From positions 682,001 through 746,000 of the forward strand of contig NZ_SJXD01000011.1 of assembly GCF_004336745.1 (NCBI RefSeq): 64,000 bases of DNA, given 5' to 3'. Source of the stretch: Roseococcus sp. SYP-B2431 (GTDB lineage: Bacteria; Pseudomonadota; Alphaproteobacteria; Acetobacterales; Acetobacteraceae). Made by a program: the position numbers and the translations under genes. Shown piece after piece: positions 7,761-16,407 of the stretch (positions within the stretch are counted from its first letter, which is position 1; every line of letters starts with the position of its first letter). The notes below the pieces were generated by a model. That model did not search any database. It saw only the letters and a program-made list of their open reading frames with translations, and was not told where the DNA came from.

Positions 7761-9800
7761 ATGCCCGCACGCCTGTCCCTCGCCGTGCTCCTCCTCGCCA
7801 CGACCTCCCTCTCCGCCGCCGAACTGCCGGTGCGCGGCGTCACCCTCTCCTCCGCGGGCCTCGCGCAGATCGAGCGCAGCGGCGCGGTCCCCGCGTCCGA
7901 GCCCGCCCTCACCTTCCGCGTGCCCACCGAGGATGTGGACGACATCCTGCGGTCGCTCGTCGTCAGCGATCCCGCCGGCCGCGTGGAAGGGCTGCGCCTG
8001 CCGGCCCAGGACCTCGCGGCCGAGGCCTTCCGCGGCCTGCCGGTCCGTCCGGAGGACTTCGAGAGCCGTGCCGCCCTGCTCAACGCGCTGCGCGGCGAGC
8101 GCATCGCCATCGGCGGCGTCGAGGGCCGCATCGCCGAGGCCACCGAGGCGCGCGGCGGGCTACGGGTCTCGCTCATCACCGGGACCGGCCTGCGCAGCCT
8201 CCGGTTCACCGAGGAGGAGGAGCTGCACCTGCTCGACCCGGGCCTCGCCGCCCGCATCGCCCGCGCGGCGGAGGCGGTCGCCGCCACACGTGCCGCCGAC
8301 ACGCGGCAGCTCTCGATCGCCCTGCGGCCGGGCGCCAATGCCGAGCGCGAGATCGCCCTGGCCTATGTCGCGGGCGCGCCGCTGTGGAAGCCTTCCTGGC
8401 GCCTGGCCGTGCCGGAATTCGGCGCCTCCGACGGCCGGGCGAGGCTGATGGGCTGGGCCGTGGTCGAGAACCGCAGCGGCGCGGACTGGAACGGCATCCG
8501 CCTCTCGCTCGCCTCGGGCGAGGCGGCCGCCTTCCGCCAGGCGCTCTACACCCCGATCATCCTCCCCCGGCGCGAACTCCCGATCCAGGGCAGCGGCCAG
8601 GTCGAGATCGGCGCGGATAGCGGCGCCCGGCCCGTGCCGCCGCCCGCTCCGCCTGCGCCCGTCGCCGCCTCGGCGCCGATGGCGCGGATGGCGCCACGCG
8701 GGGGCACGGCCGAGCTCGCCATGCCCGCGCCGGCCCCGGCCTTCGCCGAGGCCCCTCCCCCGGCGGCGGAGGCCTCGGCCGCCGCCTCGCTCGGTCGCGT
8801 TGCCTTCACCCTGGCCGACCCGGTCACCATCCGCGCCGGCGAGACCGCCAACCTGCCCTTCCTCGATCAGCGGCTGAACGCCGAGCGGGTCTGGTGGGCG
8901 CAGACCCTCGCCGCGCGCTATCCGCTGCAGGCCGTGCGGCTGCGCAACGACACGAACCACGCGCTGCCGGGCGGCATCGTGACCGTCTTCGGCAGCACCG
9001 GGGCCGAGGCCGGCGGCTTCCTGGGGGACACGCAGCTCCTCGGCCTGCCGCCGGGCGAGACACGGCTGCTCGCCTTCGCCCGCGACCGGGAGGTCCAGTA
9101 CAGCGTGGCCCAGCGCAGCGAAGCGACGCCCATCCGCGTCGAGCTCCGCCGCGGCGCCGTCCTCGCCATCCTGCGCGCGGTGCACACCGTCGCCTTCGCC
9201 ATCGACCCGCGCGGCGGCCGCGGCCGGTTCGTCGCCGACCTGCCCCGCCGCCCCGGCGAGACGCCCCGCTTCGTGCCCGCCGCCGAGGGCGATTTCGGCC
9301 TCCGCGTCGAAGCCATGCTGGAGGGCCGCCCCGCGAACCTCGACTGGAGCTGGGAGCGCGAGCAGCAGCAGACGATCCCGCTCTGGGAGGCCGCCCTGCC
9401 CGATCCCCTCCCGCCCGTCTGGCGCGACCTGAACCTCGAGCGCGATCCCGCCCGGCTGCCCGGCGGCACCGACAGGCTGGACGCGCTGCGCCATATCCTT
9501 GCGCGCCTGCCCGAGGGGGCGCCGGGGCGTGCCGACCTCGCCGCGCTCATCGCTGATTATTCCCAGGCGCGGCAACTGATGGACGCCTTCCGCACGGCGG
9601 CGCGCGCCTATGCCGCCGCCGAGGCGAACCTCGCCCGCGCCCGCCGCGCCTTCGAGGACCGGACGGGCAGCGAGAAGGAAAATGCACGGCAGCAGCTCAA
9701 TGCGGCCTCCGTCGAGGCGGGGCGGCTGGGGACGGCGGGGGACAATGCGTGGACGGCCTGGAGGGCGGCCGCTCAGAAGGTCGTCGCGCGGGGGACTTGA
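7761..9800 (+). CDS. Secreted DUF4139 domain protein
   Basis: 679-residue exported protein. A signal peptide covers about residues 1-20 (LSLAVLLLATTSLSAAE). The body matches DUF4139-type proteins, which carry beta-rich domains split by a low-complexity linker; here a Pro/Ala-rich linker lies at about 290-345. The segment APLWKPSWRLAV is typical of the family. The C-terminal 80 residues are helical and charged, probably coiled coil. Molecular function is not established; relatives include mucoidy inhibitor A-like proteins. GGAAGGA at 7746-7752 supports the ATG at 7761; the longer upstream frame would lose the signal peptide. The stop codon lies inside a 17-bp-stem hairpin of a dispersed repeat. 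Confidence 0.85.
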   Translation: MPARLSLAVLLLATTSLSAAELPVRGVTLSSAGLAQIERSGAVPASEPALTFRVPTEDVDDILRSLVVSDPAGRVEGLRLPAQDLAAEAFRGLPVRPEDFESRAALLNALRGERIAIGGVEGRIAEATEARGGLRVSLITGTGLRSLRFTEEEELHLLDPGLAARIARAAEAVAATRAADTRQLSIALRPGANAEREIALAYVAGAPLWKPSWRLAVPEFGASDGRARLMGWAVVENRSGADWNGIRLSLASGEAAAFRQALYTPIILPRRELPIQGSGQVEIGADSGARPVPPPAPPAPVAASAPMARMAPRGGTAELAMPAPAPAFAEAPPPAAEASAAASLGRVAFTLADPVTIRAGETANLPFLDQRLNAERVWWAQTLAARYPLQAVRLRNDTNHALPGGIVTVFGSTGAEAGGFLGDTQLLGLPPGETRLLAFARDREVQYSVAQRSEATPIRVELRRGAVLAILRAVHTVAFAIDPRGGRGRFVADLPRRPGETPRFVPAAEGDFGLRVEAMLEGRPANLDWSWEREQQQTIPLWEAALPDPLPPVWRDLNLERDPARLPGGTDRLDALRHILARLPEGAPGRADLAALIADYSQARQLMDAFRTAARAYAAAEANLARARRAFEDRTGSEKENARQQLNAASVEAGRLGTAGDNAWTAWRAAAQKVVARGT

Positions 9801-9862
9801 AGGGGCTTTGCCCCTTCAAGTCCCCCAGCAGGAAGCTCAGTGTCCTGCACCTCCGGTCAGTG
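9790..9862. repeat. Dispersed hairpin repeat, family A, copy 1
   Basis: A perfect 17-bp stem (9790-9806 with 9810-9826, loop TTT) overlaps the end of the DUF4139 gene. It is followed by a second hairpin (GCAGGA 9828-9833, TCCTGC 9843-9848) and the tail CACCTCCGGTCAGT. The same sequence order recurs at 57267-57331 with roughly 80% identity by eye. It is probably a REP-like element that also works as a 3' end stabiliser or terminator. Confidence 0.7.
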
Positions 9863-9903
9863 AACCCTTCCGGCACCAGGCGTTCGTTCCGGCCGGCCAA
9901 ACG

Positions 9904-9931
9904 AAAAAGGGCGGCCCGAAGGCCGCCCTTT
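9904..9931 (-). terminator. Rho-independent terminator of the cold shock gene
   Basis: An 11-bp stem (9906-9916 with 9921-9931, loop CGAA on the plus strand) is followed on the minus strand by a run of five T. It lies 27 bases after the cold shock gene stop codon. Confidence 0.9.
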
Positions 9932-9957
9932 CCATCCAAACGAGCCGTGAGGCTGGT

Positions 9958-10161
9958 TCAGCCGGCCTTGAGGTTGACCGCGGAGGTCTTGCCGCGCTCT
10001 TCCGTCAGGTCGAAGGACACCTGCTGGCCGTCATTGAGGCCCTGCAGGCCCGCAGCCTGGACGGCCGTGATGTGCACGAACACATCGGAGCCGCCGCCGG
10101 CCGGGGAAATGAAGCCGTAGCCCTTGGTGGCGTTGAACCACTTAACCGTACCTGAAGCCAT
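9958..10161 (-). CDS. cspA: Cold shock domain protein
   Basis: 67-residue single-strand nucleic acid binding protein of the CspA family, an RNA chaperone. RNP1 (KGYGFI, 13-18) and RNP2 (VFVHI, 27-31) are intact, and the start MASGTVKWFN is canonical. AAGGAG precedes the ATG at 10161. It is followed by a strong terminator and preceded by a leader of about 150 bases, as is common for cold shock genes, so it is probably monocistronic with post-transcriptional control. Paralogues are usual in this group, so cold induction cannot be assumed. Confidence 0.96.
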   Translation of the reverse strand: MASGTVKWFNATKGYGFISPAGGGSDVFVHITAVQAAGLQGLNDGQQVSFDLTEERGKTSAVNLKAG

Positions 10162-10319
10162 CTTGTATTCTCCTTGATCGCATGTCGCGGGAATTTCCGC
10201 GCCATGGCCAACTCACGCCGGACAAACGGTACGCATCCAGCTGGTCTTTGGAGAGCTTCTGGGATCGGCACGGCCAGACGAGGCCTGATCAAAGGCGCAG
10301 ATCGGAGCCCACAAGTCAA
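10162..10319 (-). promoter_or_regulatory. Probable cold shock gene leader and promoter region
   Basis: On the minus strand a TTGACT hexamer (10314-10319) could serve as a -35 element, but no clear -10 follows. A near-perfect palindrome at 10186-10201 (arms CGCGGGAA and TTTCCGCG) lies just upstream of the ribosome-binding site and could fold in the leader. Both are suggestions from pattern only. Confidence 0.3.
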
Positions 10320-10436
10320 ACATCATCAGCAGCGTGACAGAAATGGCCGGCTGGACATGGCCGTCCATCCGATCGTTTCGCGCAGCGGGCCGATGGCGAT
10401 CGAATCGGTGCGCGACGCCTCGCGGCGCGAGGCCGG

Positions 10437-10907
10437 CTACCGGCGCCGGAGCGCGAGCCGCTTCGGCGCGTCGCCCGTCGCGGCGCCCCGGAACTGCCCG
10501 AGCACCTCCTGCGGCCAGGGCGCGACCTTCCGCTTCGCCAGGTCCACGCAGAGGTAGAGCACCTCGTGCTCCGAGGCCGTCCAGCCCTCGGTGAAATGGA
10601 ACATCCGGTGGCGGCACAGCAGGCGCTTCTCGTCGAAGGCGAGCACCATGCTGGAGCCGCCGATCGGCATGCCCTCCAGCATCTCGCGCTGGTAGTCGAG
10701 CCAGGCCTCGGCGGCGAAGGTGCCGAGGCCCATGGAACGCAGCGGATGCCCCAGGCCGATCTCCGGCCAGAGGCGGTCCGTCTGCAGGTCATAGGCGACG
10801 AGGTAGTTGCCCATGTTCATGTGGCGGTAGTGGTCCACCCATTCGGGGCGGACCGAGGTCAGGGGCTGGTCCCACCGGAACCAGCCCTCCTCGTCGCGGA
10901 TGGCCAC
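10437..10907 (-). CDS. Thioesterase family (hotdog fold) protein
   Basis: 156-residue hotdog-fold acyl-CoA thioesterase, 4-hydroxybenzoyl-CoA/betainyl-CoA type. The motif VDHYRHMNMGNYLVAYD (about 24-40) carries the segment where this family places its catalytic acid and helix start. It follows the RraA-like gene by three bases on the same strand and is probably co-transcribed with it, which suggests an acyl-CoA product of a catabolic pathway as substrate. The ATG at 10907 is the only start giving the full N-terminal strand. The exact substrate is unknown. Confidence 0.82.
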   Translation of the reverse strand: MAIRDEEGWFRWDQPLTSVRPEWVDHYRHMNMGNYLVAYDLQTDRLWPEIGLGHPLRSMGLGTFAAEAWLDYQREMLEGMPIGGSSMVLAFDEKRLLCRHRMFHFTEGWTASEHEVLYLCVDLAKRKVAPWPQEVLGQFRGAATGDAPKRLALRRR

Positions 10908-10910
10908 GCG

Positions 10911-11615
10911 TCAGTGGATGTCGGCGGACTTGGCCAACGCCTCGCGCAGCTTGGCGATGTCGAAGTCCGGGCGCTTCGCCATCTCCAGGATCACGGCCTC
11001 CTTGCGCGTCAGCAGGTCGATCGCGGCGGGGATTCCCTTCACCGCATCGGCCGGGATCACCACGGCGCCATGGCGGTCGGCATGGACCACGTCGTCATGG
11101 TTCACGGCCATGCCGTGCACGGTGACCGGGCGGCCCCAATCGACGATGTGCACGTAGGCGTGGCTCGGGTTGATGATGCCCAGCAGCTGGAAGTCCGGCG
11201 CCACCATGTCGAGGTCGCGGATCGAGCCGTTGGTGACGCAGCCCAGCGACTTGAGGCCCTTGTGGACATTGGTGTTCACCTCGCCCCAGAAGGCGCCGGT
11301 GCCGGGCACGTCGTCCAGGTCCTGCAGCACGACGACGGTCGGCATGTCGGTGTTGGCGACATATTCGTACCAGCCGATGCGCGAGGCGCGGTCGGCCTCC
11401 GGCGTGCGGCCGTGCGGGTGCGCCGCGCGCAGCGTGCCCACGCGGGCCGGGCCGCAGATCGGCTTCATGGTCGGATGCGCGCAGTCGAAGGTGCGGACGG
11501 TGAAGCCGTGGCCGCGGCGCGCCGGCACCACCACCTCGAGCGCATTGCAGATGGTGGGCGTGTCCCACTCGCACAGGGCATCGAGGTCGGCTTGGGTATA
11601 GGGGCGCTGGGTCAT
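10911..11615 (-). CDS. RraA family protein / HMG aldolase-like
   Basis: 234-residue member of the RraA-like fold, which includes 4-hydroxy-4-methyl-2-oxoglutarate/4-carboxy-4-hydroxy-2-oxoadipate aldolases. The motif TNGSIRDLD (about 128-136) holds the conserved Arg-Asp pair of the active site, and HADRHGAVVIP near 178 matches the family strand. These enzymes cleave pyruvate-forming aldol bonds in aromatic and sugar-acid catabolism and need a divalent metal. GGAGG lies just upstream of the ATG at 11615. It is first in a two-gene unit with the thioesterase. The specific substrate cannot be read from the sequence. Confidence 0.85.
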   Translation of the reverse strand: MTQRPYTQADLDALCEWDTPTICNALEVVVPARRGHGFTVRTFDCAHPTMKPICGPARVGTLRAAHPHGRTPEADRASRIGWYEYVANTDMPTVVVLQDLDDVPGTGAFWGEVNTNVHKGLKSLGCVTNGSIRDLDMVAPDFQLLGIINPSHAYVHIVDWGRPVTVHGMAVNHDDVVHADRHGAVVIPADAVKGIPAAIDLLTRKEAVILEMAKRPDFDIAKLREALAKSADIH

Positions 11616-11775
11616 GATTTCCTCCGGATGGAGGCCGCAGCTTCGTGGCAGGCGTCCCGCACGTCAAACCGCCGCGTCAAACCTGGGGAGCCGCCGCGCG
11701 TTCGGTCCCTGCCCCCTGTCGTGAAGGATTCGTGTCGCGCTTGCCGTTCCTCCATCGGCAGTCTAGCGGGCGGGC

Positions 11776-13182
11776 ATGCGCTTGCTCGCGATCCCGACGG
11801 CCCTGCTGCTGACGCTTCTGGCGTTGCCGCTTCTGCCGTTGCCGGGCGCCGCCTGGGCGCAGACCGGCCGCTTCGGCTCGGCCGGCACGGCCAATACCGG
11901 CCCGCCGGAGGAGGCGCTGATCCCCTCGCTCGCCGCCCGGCAGGACCGGCTGGAGGAGCTCGGCTGGATCATCCGCGGCCAGGCCACCTTCATCCTGCAG
12001 GGCCAGGCCGGCTTCCGCTCGCCCTATCGCGGCGAGGCGAGCCTCCAGCCGGCGGCCCAGGCGCGCAACACGCTCTCGACCGACCTCATCCTGGGCCGGC
12101 GGCTATGGCGGGGCGCGGAGTTCATCGTGGACGCCTCGGTGACGCGGGGCTTCGGGCTGTCCAACTCGGTGGGCGCCGCGGCCTTTCCGAACGGCGAGGC
12201 CTTCCGCCTCGGCACGACGGAGCCGAACTTCTTCGTCCCCCGCGCCTTCTTCCGCCAGACGATCGGCCTCTCCGCCGACATGATGCCGAGCGACGACGAC
12301 CCGCTGCGCTTCAGCGAGCCGATGGCGCGCGAGCGCATCACCATCACGGCGGGGAAGTTCGCGGTCTGGGACATCTTCGACGACAACCGCTACGCCCATG
12401 ACGCGCGCACGCAGTTCATGAACTGGGCGCTCGTGGGCGGCGGCGCCTTCGACTATGCGGCGGATTCGCGCGGCTTCACCGAGGGCTTCGCGGTGGAGTG
12501 GGAGAACGGCAACTGGGCCGTGCGCGGCGGTGCCTTCCGCGTGCCGCGGCGGGTGAACGGCCTTTTCCTCGACCCCGCCGCGACGCGCGGCTTCCAGGCG
12601 CTGGCCTCGGTGGAGCGCTTCTGGCGGATCGGCGAGCGCGAGGGCGCGGTGCGCGTGATCTACGGCGCCTCGCGCACGCGGCAGTCGCGCTGGGGCGAGA
12701 TCGACCCCATGGACCACGCCAGTTTCGAGCGGAGCCCGAACCGCTACACGGTCAAGCACAACGTCACGATCTCGGCCGACCAGCAGGTCACCCGCGATCT
12801 CGGCGTCTTCGGCCGCCTCTCCTGGAACGACGGCCGCACGCAGAACTGGATGTTCACCGAAATGGACCGCGCGGTGAGCCTGGGCGGCGTCCTCACGGGC
12901 CGGCGCTGGAACCGGCCGGACGACACGCTGGGACTCGGCACCAATATCGGCTGGATCAGCGGCGGGCGGCGGCGCTACCTGGAGGCCGGCGGCATCGGCT
13001 TCATCACGGGCGACGGGCGGCTGAACCACCGGCCGGAATGGGCCACGGAGCTCTATTACGACGCGCGCCTGGCGCCGGGCGTGAATGCGGCGCTCGGCTA
13101 CCAGCTGCTGGTGAACCCGGCCTACAATGCCGACCGTGGTCCCGTCTCCATCTTCTCCCTCCGCCTCCGCACCGCCTTCTGA
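11776..13182 (+). CDS. OprB-like carbohydrate porin
   Basis: 468-residue outer-membrane beta-barrel. A signal peptide covers about residues 1-29, ending AAWAQ. The rest alternates polar and hydrophobic residues with recurrent aromatic girdles and ends in Phe (RLRTAF), the usual C-terminal signature for barrel insertion. Segments such as GKFAVWDIFDDNRYAHDART and FMNWALVGGGAFDYAADSRG match carbohydrate-selective OprB-family porins. The last 56 bases overlap the start of the downstream glycosylase gene in another frame. The solute is unknown. Confidence 0.85.
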   Translation: MRLLAIPTALLLTLLALPLLPLPGAAWAQTGRFGSAGTANTGPPEEALIPSLAARQDRLEELGWIIRGQATFILQGQAGFRSPYRGEASLQPAAQARNTLSTDLILGRRLWRGAEFIVDASVTRGFGLSNSVGAAAFPNGEAFRLGTTEPNFFVPRAFFRQTIGLSADMMPSDDDPLRFSEPMARERITITAGKFAVWDIFDDNRYAHDARTQFMNWALVGGGAFDYAADSRGFTEGFAVEWENGNWAVRGGAFRVPRRVNGLFLDPAATRGFQALASVERFWRIGEREGAVRVIYGASRTRQSRWGEIDPMDHASFERSPNRYTVKHNVTISADQQVTRDLGVFGRLSWNDGRTQNWMFTEMDRAVSLGGVLTGRRWNRPDDTLGLGTNIGWISGGRRRYLEAGGIGFITGDGRLNHRPEWATELYYDARLAPGVNAALGYQLLVNPAYNADRGPVSIFSLRLRTAF

Positions 13183-13792
13183 CCGGGAAGTCCTCTTCGC
13201 GGCCGAGCCGCTTTTCGCCGGCATCGAGGAACGCGCGGGGCCGCTGCCGTGGCGCACGCGGCCGCGCGGCTTCGCCGGGATCCTGCGCACCATCTGCGGC
13301 CAGCAGATCAGCAACCAGGCGGCGGGCGCCATCTGGCGGCGGCTGTCGGCCATTCCAGGGGCGCTGACGCCCGAGGGGCTGCTGGAGCTGGACGATGCGG
13401 CGCTCTGCGGCGTCGCGGGACTGTCGCGGCCCAAGGCGGCGCATGCGCGCTCGCTGGCGGCCGCCTGCCTGGACGGAAGGCTCGACTTCGACCGGCTCGC
13501 GATGCTGCCGGACGCCGAGGCCGTGGCGATGATGAGCGCGGTGAAGGGCCTCGGCCCCTGGACCTCGGAGGTCCATCTGCTCTTCGCCGAGGCGCGGACC
13601 GACATATTCCCGAGCGGCGACATCGCGCTGGCCAATTCGGCGCAGCACCTGTTCCGGCTGAACGAGCGGCCCAGGCCGCTGACGCTCGCCCGGATGGCCC
13701 TGGCCTGGTCGCCGCAGCGCTCGCTCGCGGCGCGGCTGCTCTGGCACCACTGGCGGCACCAGACGGGACGGACGCTGGTCGAGGATCCCTAG
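13127..13792 (+). CDS. DNA-3-methyladenine glycosylase-like protein (HhH-GPD, AlkA type)
   Basis: 221-residue base excision repair glycosylase. The helix-hairpin-helix is at about 137-150 (AVKGLGPWTSEVHL) and the catalytic aspartate is Asp165 in FPSGDIAL. ICGQQISNQAA (56-66) is the usual N-terminal helix motif. No Fe-S cysteines are present, as expected for AlkA-type enzymes. It would remove alkylated purines. The start at 13127 lies 56 bases inside the porin gene in another frame; no later in-frame ATG precedes the conserved core, although the first 18 residues are low-complexity Ser/Pro/Ala. Its stop codon is inside a palindromic repeat element. Confidence 0.9.
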   Translation: MPTVVPSPSSPSASAPPSDREVLFAAEPLFAGIEERAGPLPWRTRPRGFAGILRTICGQQISNQAAGAIWRRLSAIPGALTPEGLLELDDAALCGVAGLSRPKAAHARSLAAACLDGRLDFDRLAMLPDAEAVAMMSAVKGLGPWTSEVHLLFAEARTDIFPSGDIALANSAQHLFRLNERPRPLTLARMALAWSPQRSLAARLLWHHWRHQTGRTLVEDP

Positions 13793-13884
13793 ACCATGAT
13801 CCACTTCGGTGGATTACGGTCCAGGCCTTGGCTGAGGATGATTCACCGCTTCGGCGATTCCGCCTCAGCGGATCGTGCTCTAGG
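13788..13884. repeat. 97-bp palindromic element with terminal inverted repeats
   Basis: The ends are a 15-bp imperfect inverted repeat: CCTAGACCATGATCC (13788-13802) and GGATCGTGCTCTAGG (13870-13884), 13 of 15 positions pairing. Inside are a UUCG-type hairpin (ATCCAC TTCG GTGGAT, 13799-13814) and a hairpin ending in GCGGATCG. The glycosylase stop codon lies in the left arm. TAGAGC-ATGATCC-like ends are widespread in alphaproteobacterial intergenic repeats. Confidence 0.6.
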
Positions 13885-13932
13885 ACCGCCGCCGGCTTCC
13901 AAGGCGCGGAACGCGATGCCAGTTTGCCGCGC

Positions 13933-15093
13933 ATGCCCCGTTTCTCGCCCACGATCCTCGGCACGGCCGAGCCCGCCATCCCCGCTGCCCGCGCCTGGGC
14001 GGCGCGGTACCGGGGGCAGCATGGCCCGGCGCTGGACCTGACGCAGGCGGCGCCGGGCTATCCTCCTCATCCGGAACTGCTCGCCCGCCTGGCCGAAGCC
14101 GCCGGATCCCGCGCGGCGGCCGCCTATGGCCCGATCGCCGGCGACCCGGCGCTGCGCGAGGCGTTGGCCGAGGATATCGCGGTCTTCTACGGCGCCGGGG
14201 TCGCGGCCACGCAGGTCACCATCACCGCGGGCTGCAACCTGGCCTTTGCCATGGCGATGAAGGTCGTGGCCTCGCCCGGCGACAACCTGCTGGTGCCCAC
14301 TCCCTGGTACTTCAACCACCAGATGGCGCTGCGCATGTCCGGCATGGAAGCGCGGCCCCTGCCCTGCCGCGCCGAGGACCGCTTCGTGCCGGATCCGGAG
14401 CTGGCGGCCACGCTGATCGATGCCCGCACCCGGGCCATCCTGCTGGTCACGCCGAACAACCCCACCGGCGCGGTCTGTCCGCCGGGGGTCATCCACGCCT
14501 TCGCGGAGCTGGCCCGGCGGCGCGGCATCTGGCTCATCCTGGACGAGACCTACCGCGACTTCCTGACCGAGGCGGAATGCCCGCCGCACGCGCTGTTCCA
14601 GGATCATGGCTGGCCCGATGTCCTGGTCCATCTCTACAGCTTCTCCAAGGCCTATTGCATCCCGGGCCACCGGCTCGGCGCTATCGTCGCCGGCGAGGAG
14701 TTCCAGCGGCAGGTCGGCAAGGCCGTCGACACCTTGCAGATCTGCCCTGCCCGCGCCGGCCAGCAGGCGGCGGCCTGGGCCATTCCGGCGCTGCGCGACT
14801 GGCGGGCCGGCAACCGGGCCGTCATGGCCGCGCGTGCCGCCGCCTGCCGGGCCGCCCTGAACGAGGGCTGGACCGACGCGATGGGCAGCTACTTCGCCTA
14901 TCTGCGGCTGCCCGACGGCGCGCCGGACGCGATGGCGGCGGCGGAATTCCTGGCCGCCGAGAAGGGCCTGCTCTGCCTGCCCGGCCCCTTCTTCGGGCCC
15001 GGGCAGGAGCGCCACCTGCGGCTCGCCTTCGCGAATGCCGAGGCCGAGCGCCTGGCGGAGCTGCCGGCGCGGCTGGCGGGCCTGGCGCCGTAA
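13933..15093 (+). CDS. PLP-dependent aminotransferase, class I/II
   Basis: 386-residue fold-type I aminotransferase. PLP contacts are visible: NNPTG (175-179), DETY (204-207) and the Schiff-base lysine Lys239 in SFSKAYCIPGHRLG. Residues AYGPIAGDPALREALA match the substrate-binding loop region of aspartate aminotransferase-like enzymes. The reading frame is open far upstream across the glycosylase gene, but homology starts at the ATG at 13933, which lies just after the palindromic repeat. There is no clear Shine-Dalgarno sequence. The amino donor is not predictable. It is followed by an exporter gene on the same strand 101 bases away. Confidence 0.9.
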   Translation: MPRFSPTILGTAEPAIPAARAWAARYRGQHGPALDLTQAAPGYPPHPELLARLAEAAGSRAAAAYGPIAGDPALREALAEDIAVFYGAGVAATQVTITAGCNLAFAMAMKVVASPGDNLLVPTPWYFNHQMALRMSGMEARPLPCRAEDRFVPDPELAATLIDARTRAILLVTPNNPTGAVCPPGVIHAFAELARRRGIWLILDETYRDFLTEAECPPHALFQDHGWPDVLVHLYSFSKAYCIPGHRLGAIVAGEEFQRQVGKAVDTLQICPARAGQQAAAWAIPALRDWRAGNRAVMAARAAACRAALNEGWTDAMGSYFAYLRLPDGAPDAMAAAEFLAAEKGLLCLPGPFFGPGQERHLRLAFANAEAERLAELPARLAGLAP

Positions 15094-15194
15094 TCCGGCA
15101 ATCTTGCTGCATCGCGGCATTTTTCGGCCATTCGGGCCTGGATTGCGCGGCGCAATGCCACATGATGGACGGATGCCGATCCACGCCCGACCGC

Positions 15195-16406
15195 ATGGCC
15201 CCTGATCCCGACGGCCGTCCGGCCGGCCCCGCCGTGCCTCTGCCGCTCTGGCTGCTGGTGCTGATCACCACCTCCGGCACCTTCGGCATCCATGTCTTCG
15301 TGCCGGCCCTGCCACAGGCCGGCGCTTCCCTCCAGGCGCCCGGCACGCTGATGTCGCTGACCGTCAGCCTCTACGTGCTGGGGCTGGCGCTGGGGCAGCT
15401 GTTCTACGGCCCCATCTCGGACAGCCTCGGCCGGCGGCCGGTGCTGCTGGCCGGGCTGACCCTCTACAGCCTCGCCGGGCTGGGGGCGGCGCTGGCGCCC
15501 GAGGCGCATTGGCTGGTCGTCGCGCGGCTGCTGCAGGCGATGGGCGGCTGCGCGGGGCTGGCGCTCGGCCGCGCCATGGTGCGCGACGTCTCGCCGCCGC
15601 GCGAGGCCGCCTCGCGCCTCGCCGTGCTGAACCTCGCCGTTTCCGCCGGGCCGGCCATGGCGCCGCTGCTCGGCGGCTTCCTCGCCGAGGAGCTGGGCTG
15701 GCGCGCGGTGCTGCTCTTCCTGAGCGCGATGGGCGCGGCCACGACCCTGCTGGCGCTGCGCGTCCTGCCGGAGACCAACCGCGGCGGGCAGGGCCGCAGC
15801 TTCGCGGCGCTGGCGCAGGACTACCGGCGCCTCGTCGCCTCGCCGGCCTTCCTCGGCTATGCCATCGGCGGCGGCTGCGCGACCACGAGCTGGTACGCCT
15901 ACCTGGCCGCCCTGCCCTTCATGGTGGTCGATCAGCTGGGGCCGATCCGGGAGGTGGGCTTCATCGCCATCCTGCTCATGCTCGGCACCTCGCTGGGCAA
16001 TATCCTGGCCGCCCGGCTGCTGCGGCGCTTCTCGCTCTCCCGGCTGTTGCCCGGCGCGAGCCTGCTCGGCGTGCTGGGCACGCTGATCTTCCTGGCGCCG
16101 ATGCTCGCGGGGCATCTCAGCCTGGCCGTGATCGTGGCCGGGCCGCTGGTCTACATGATGGGGGTGGGCGTCACGAGCCCGCTCGCGCTCACCAAGGCGC
16201 TGGGCGTGAACCCCGGGGTGATCGGCTCGGCCGCGGGGCTCTACGGGTGTCTGCAGATGGCGGTGGGCGCGGTCTGCGCCGCGCTGGTCGGCTTCGGCGG
16301 CGACCCGGCCCTGGCTGCGGGCAGCATCCTGACCGGAGCGACGCTGCTGGGCCTGTTCTGCTTCGCCGGCGCCCTGGCCTGGGAGCGCCGCGGCCGGTCC
16401 GCCTGA
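15195..16406 (+). CDS. Bcr/CflA family multidrug efflux MFS transporter
   Basis: 403-residue inner-membrane drug:proton antiporter of the major facilitator superfamily with twelve predicted hydrophobic segments. The Bcr/CflA signature is visible in GQLFYGPISDSLGRRPVLLAG, here split as GQLFYGPISDSLGRRP around residues 60-75, and in LQAMGGCAGLALGRAMVRD. The loop motif with GRRP is MFS motif A. I chose the ATG at 15195; earlier in-frame ATGs at 15162 and 15165 would add eleven or ten unconserved residues. It ends one base before the convergent DNA ligase gene. Exported substrates are unknown. Confidence 0.9.
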   Translation: MAPDPDGRPAGPAVPLPLWLLVLITTSGTFGIHVFVPALPQAGASLQAPGTLMSLTVSLYVLGLALGQLFYGPISDSLGRRPVLLAGLTLYSLAGLGAALAPEAHWLVVARLLQAMGGCAGLALGRAMVRDVSPPREAASRLAVLNLAVSAGPAMAPLLGGFLAEELGWRAVLLFLSAMGAATTLLALRVLPETNRGGQGRSFAALAQDYRRLVASPAFLGYAIGGGCATTSWYAYLAALPFMVVDQLGPIREVGFIAILLMLGTSLGNILAARLLRRFSLSRLLPGASLLGVLGTLIFLAPMLAGHLSLAVIVAGPLVYMMGVGVTSPLALTKALGVNPGVIGSAAGLYGCLQMAVGAVCAALVGFGGDPALAAGSILTGATLLGLFCFAGALAWERRGRSA

Positions 16407-16407
16407 C

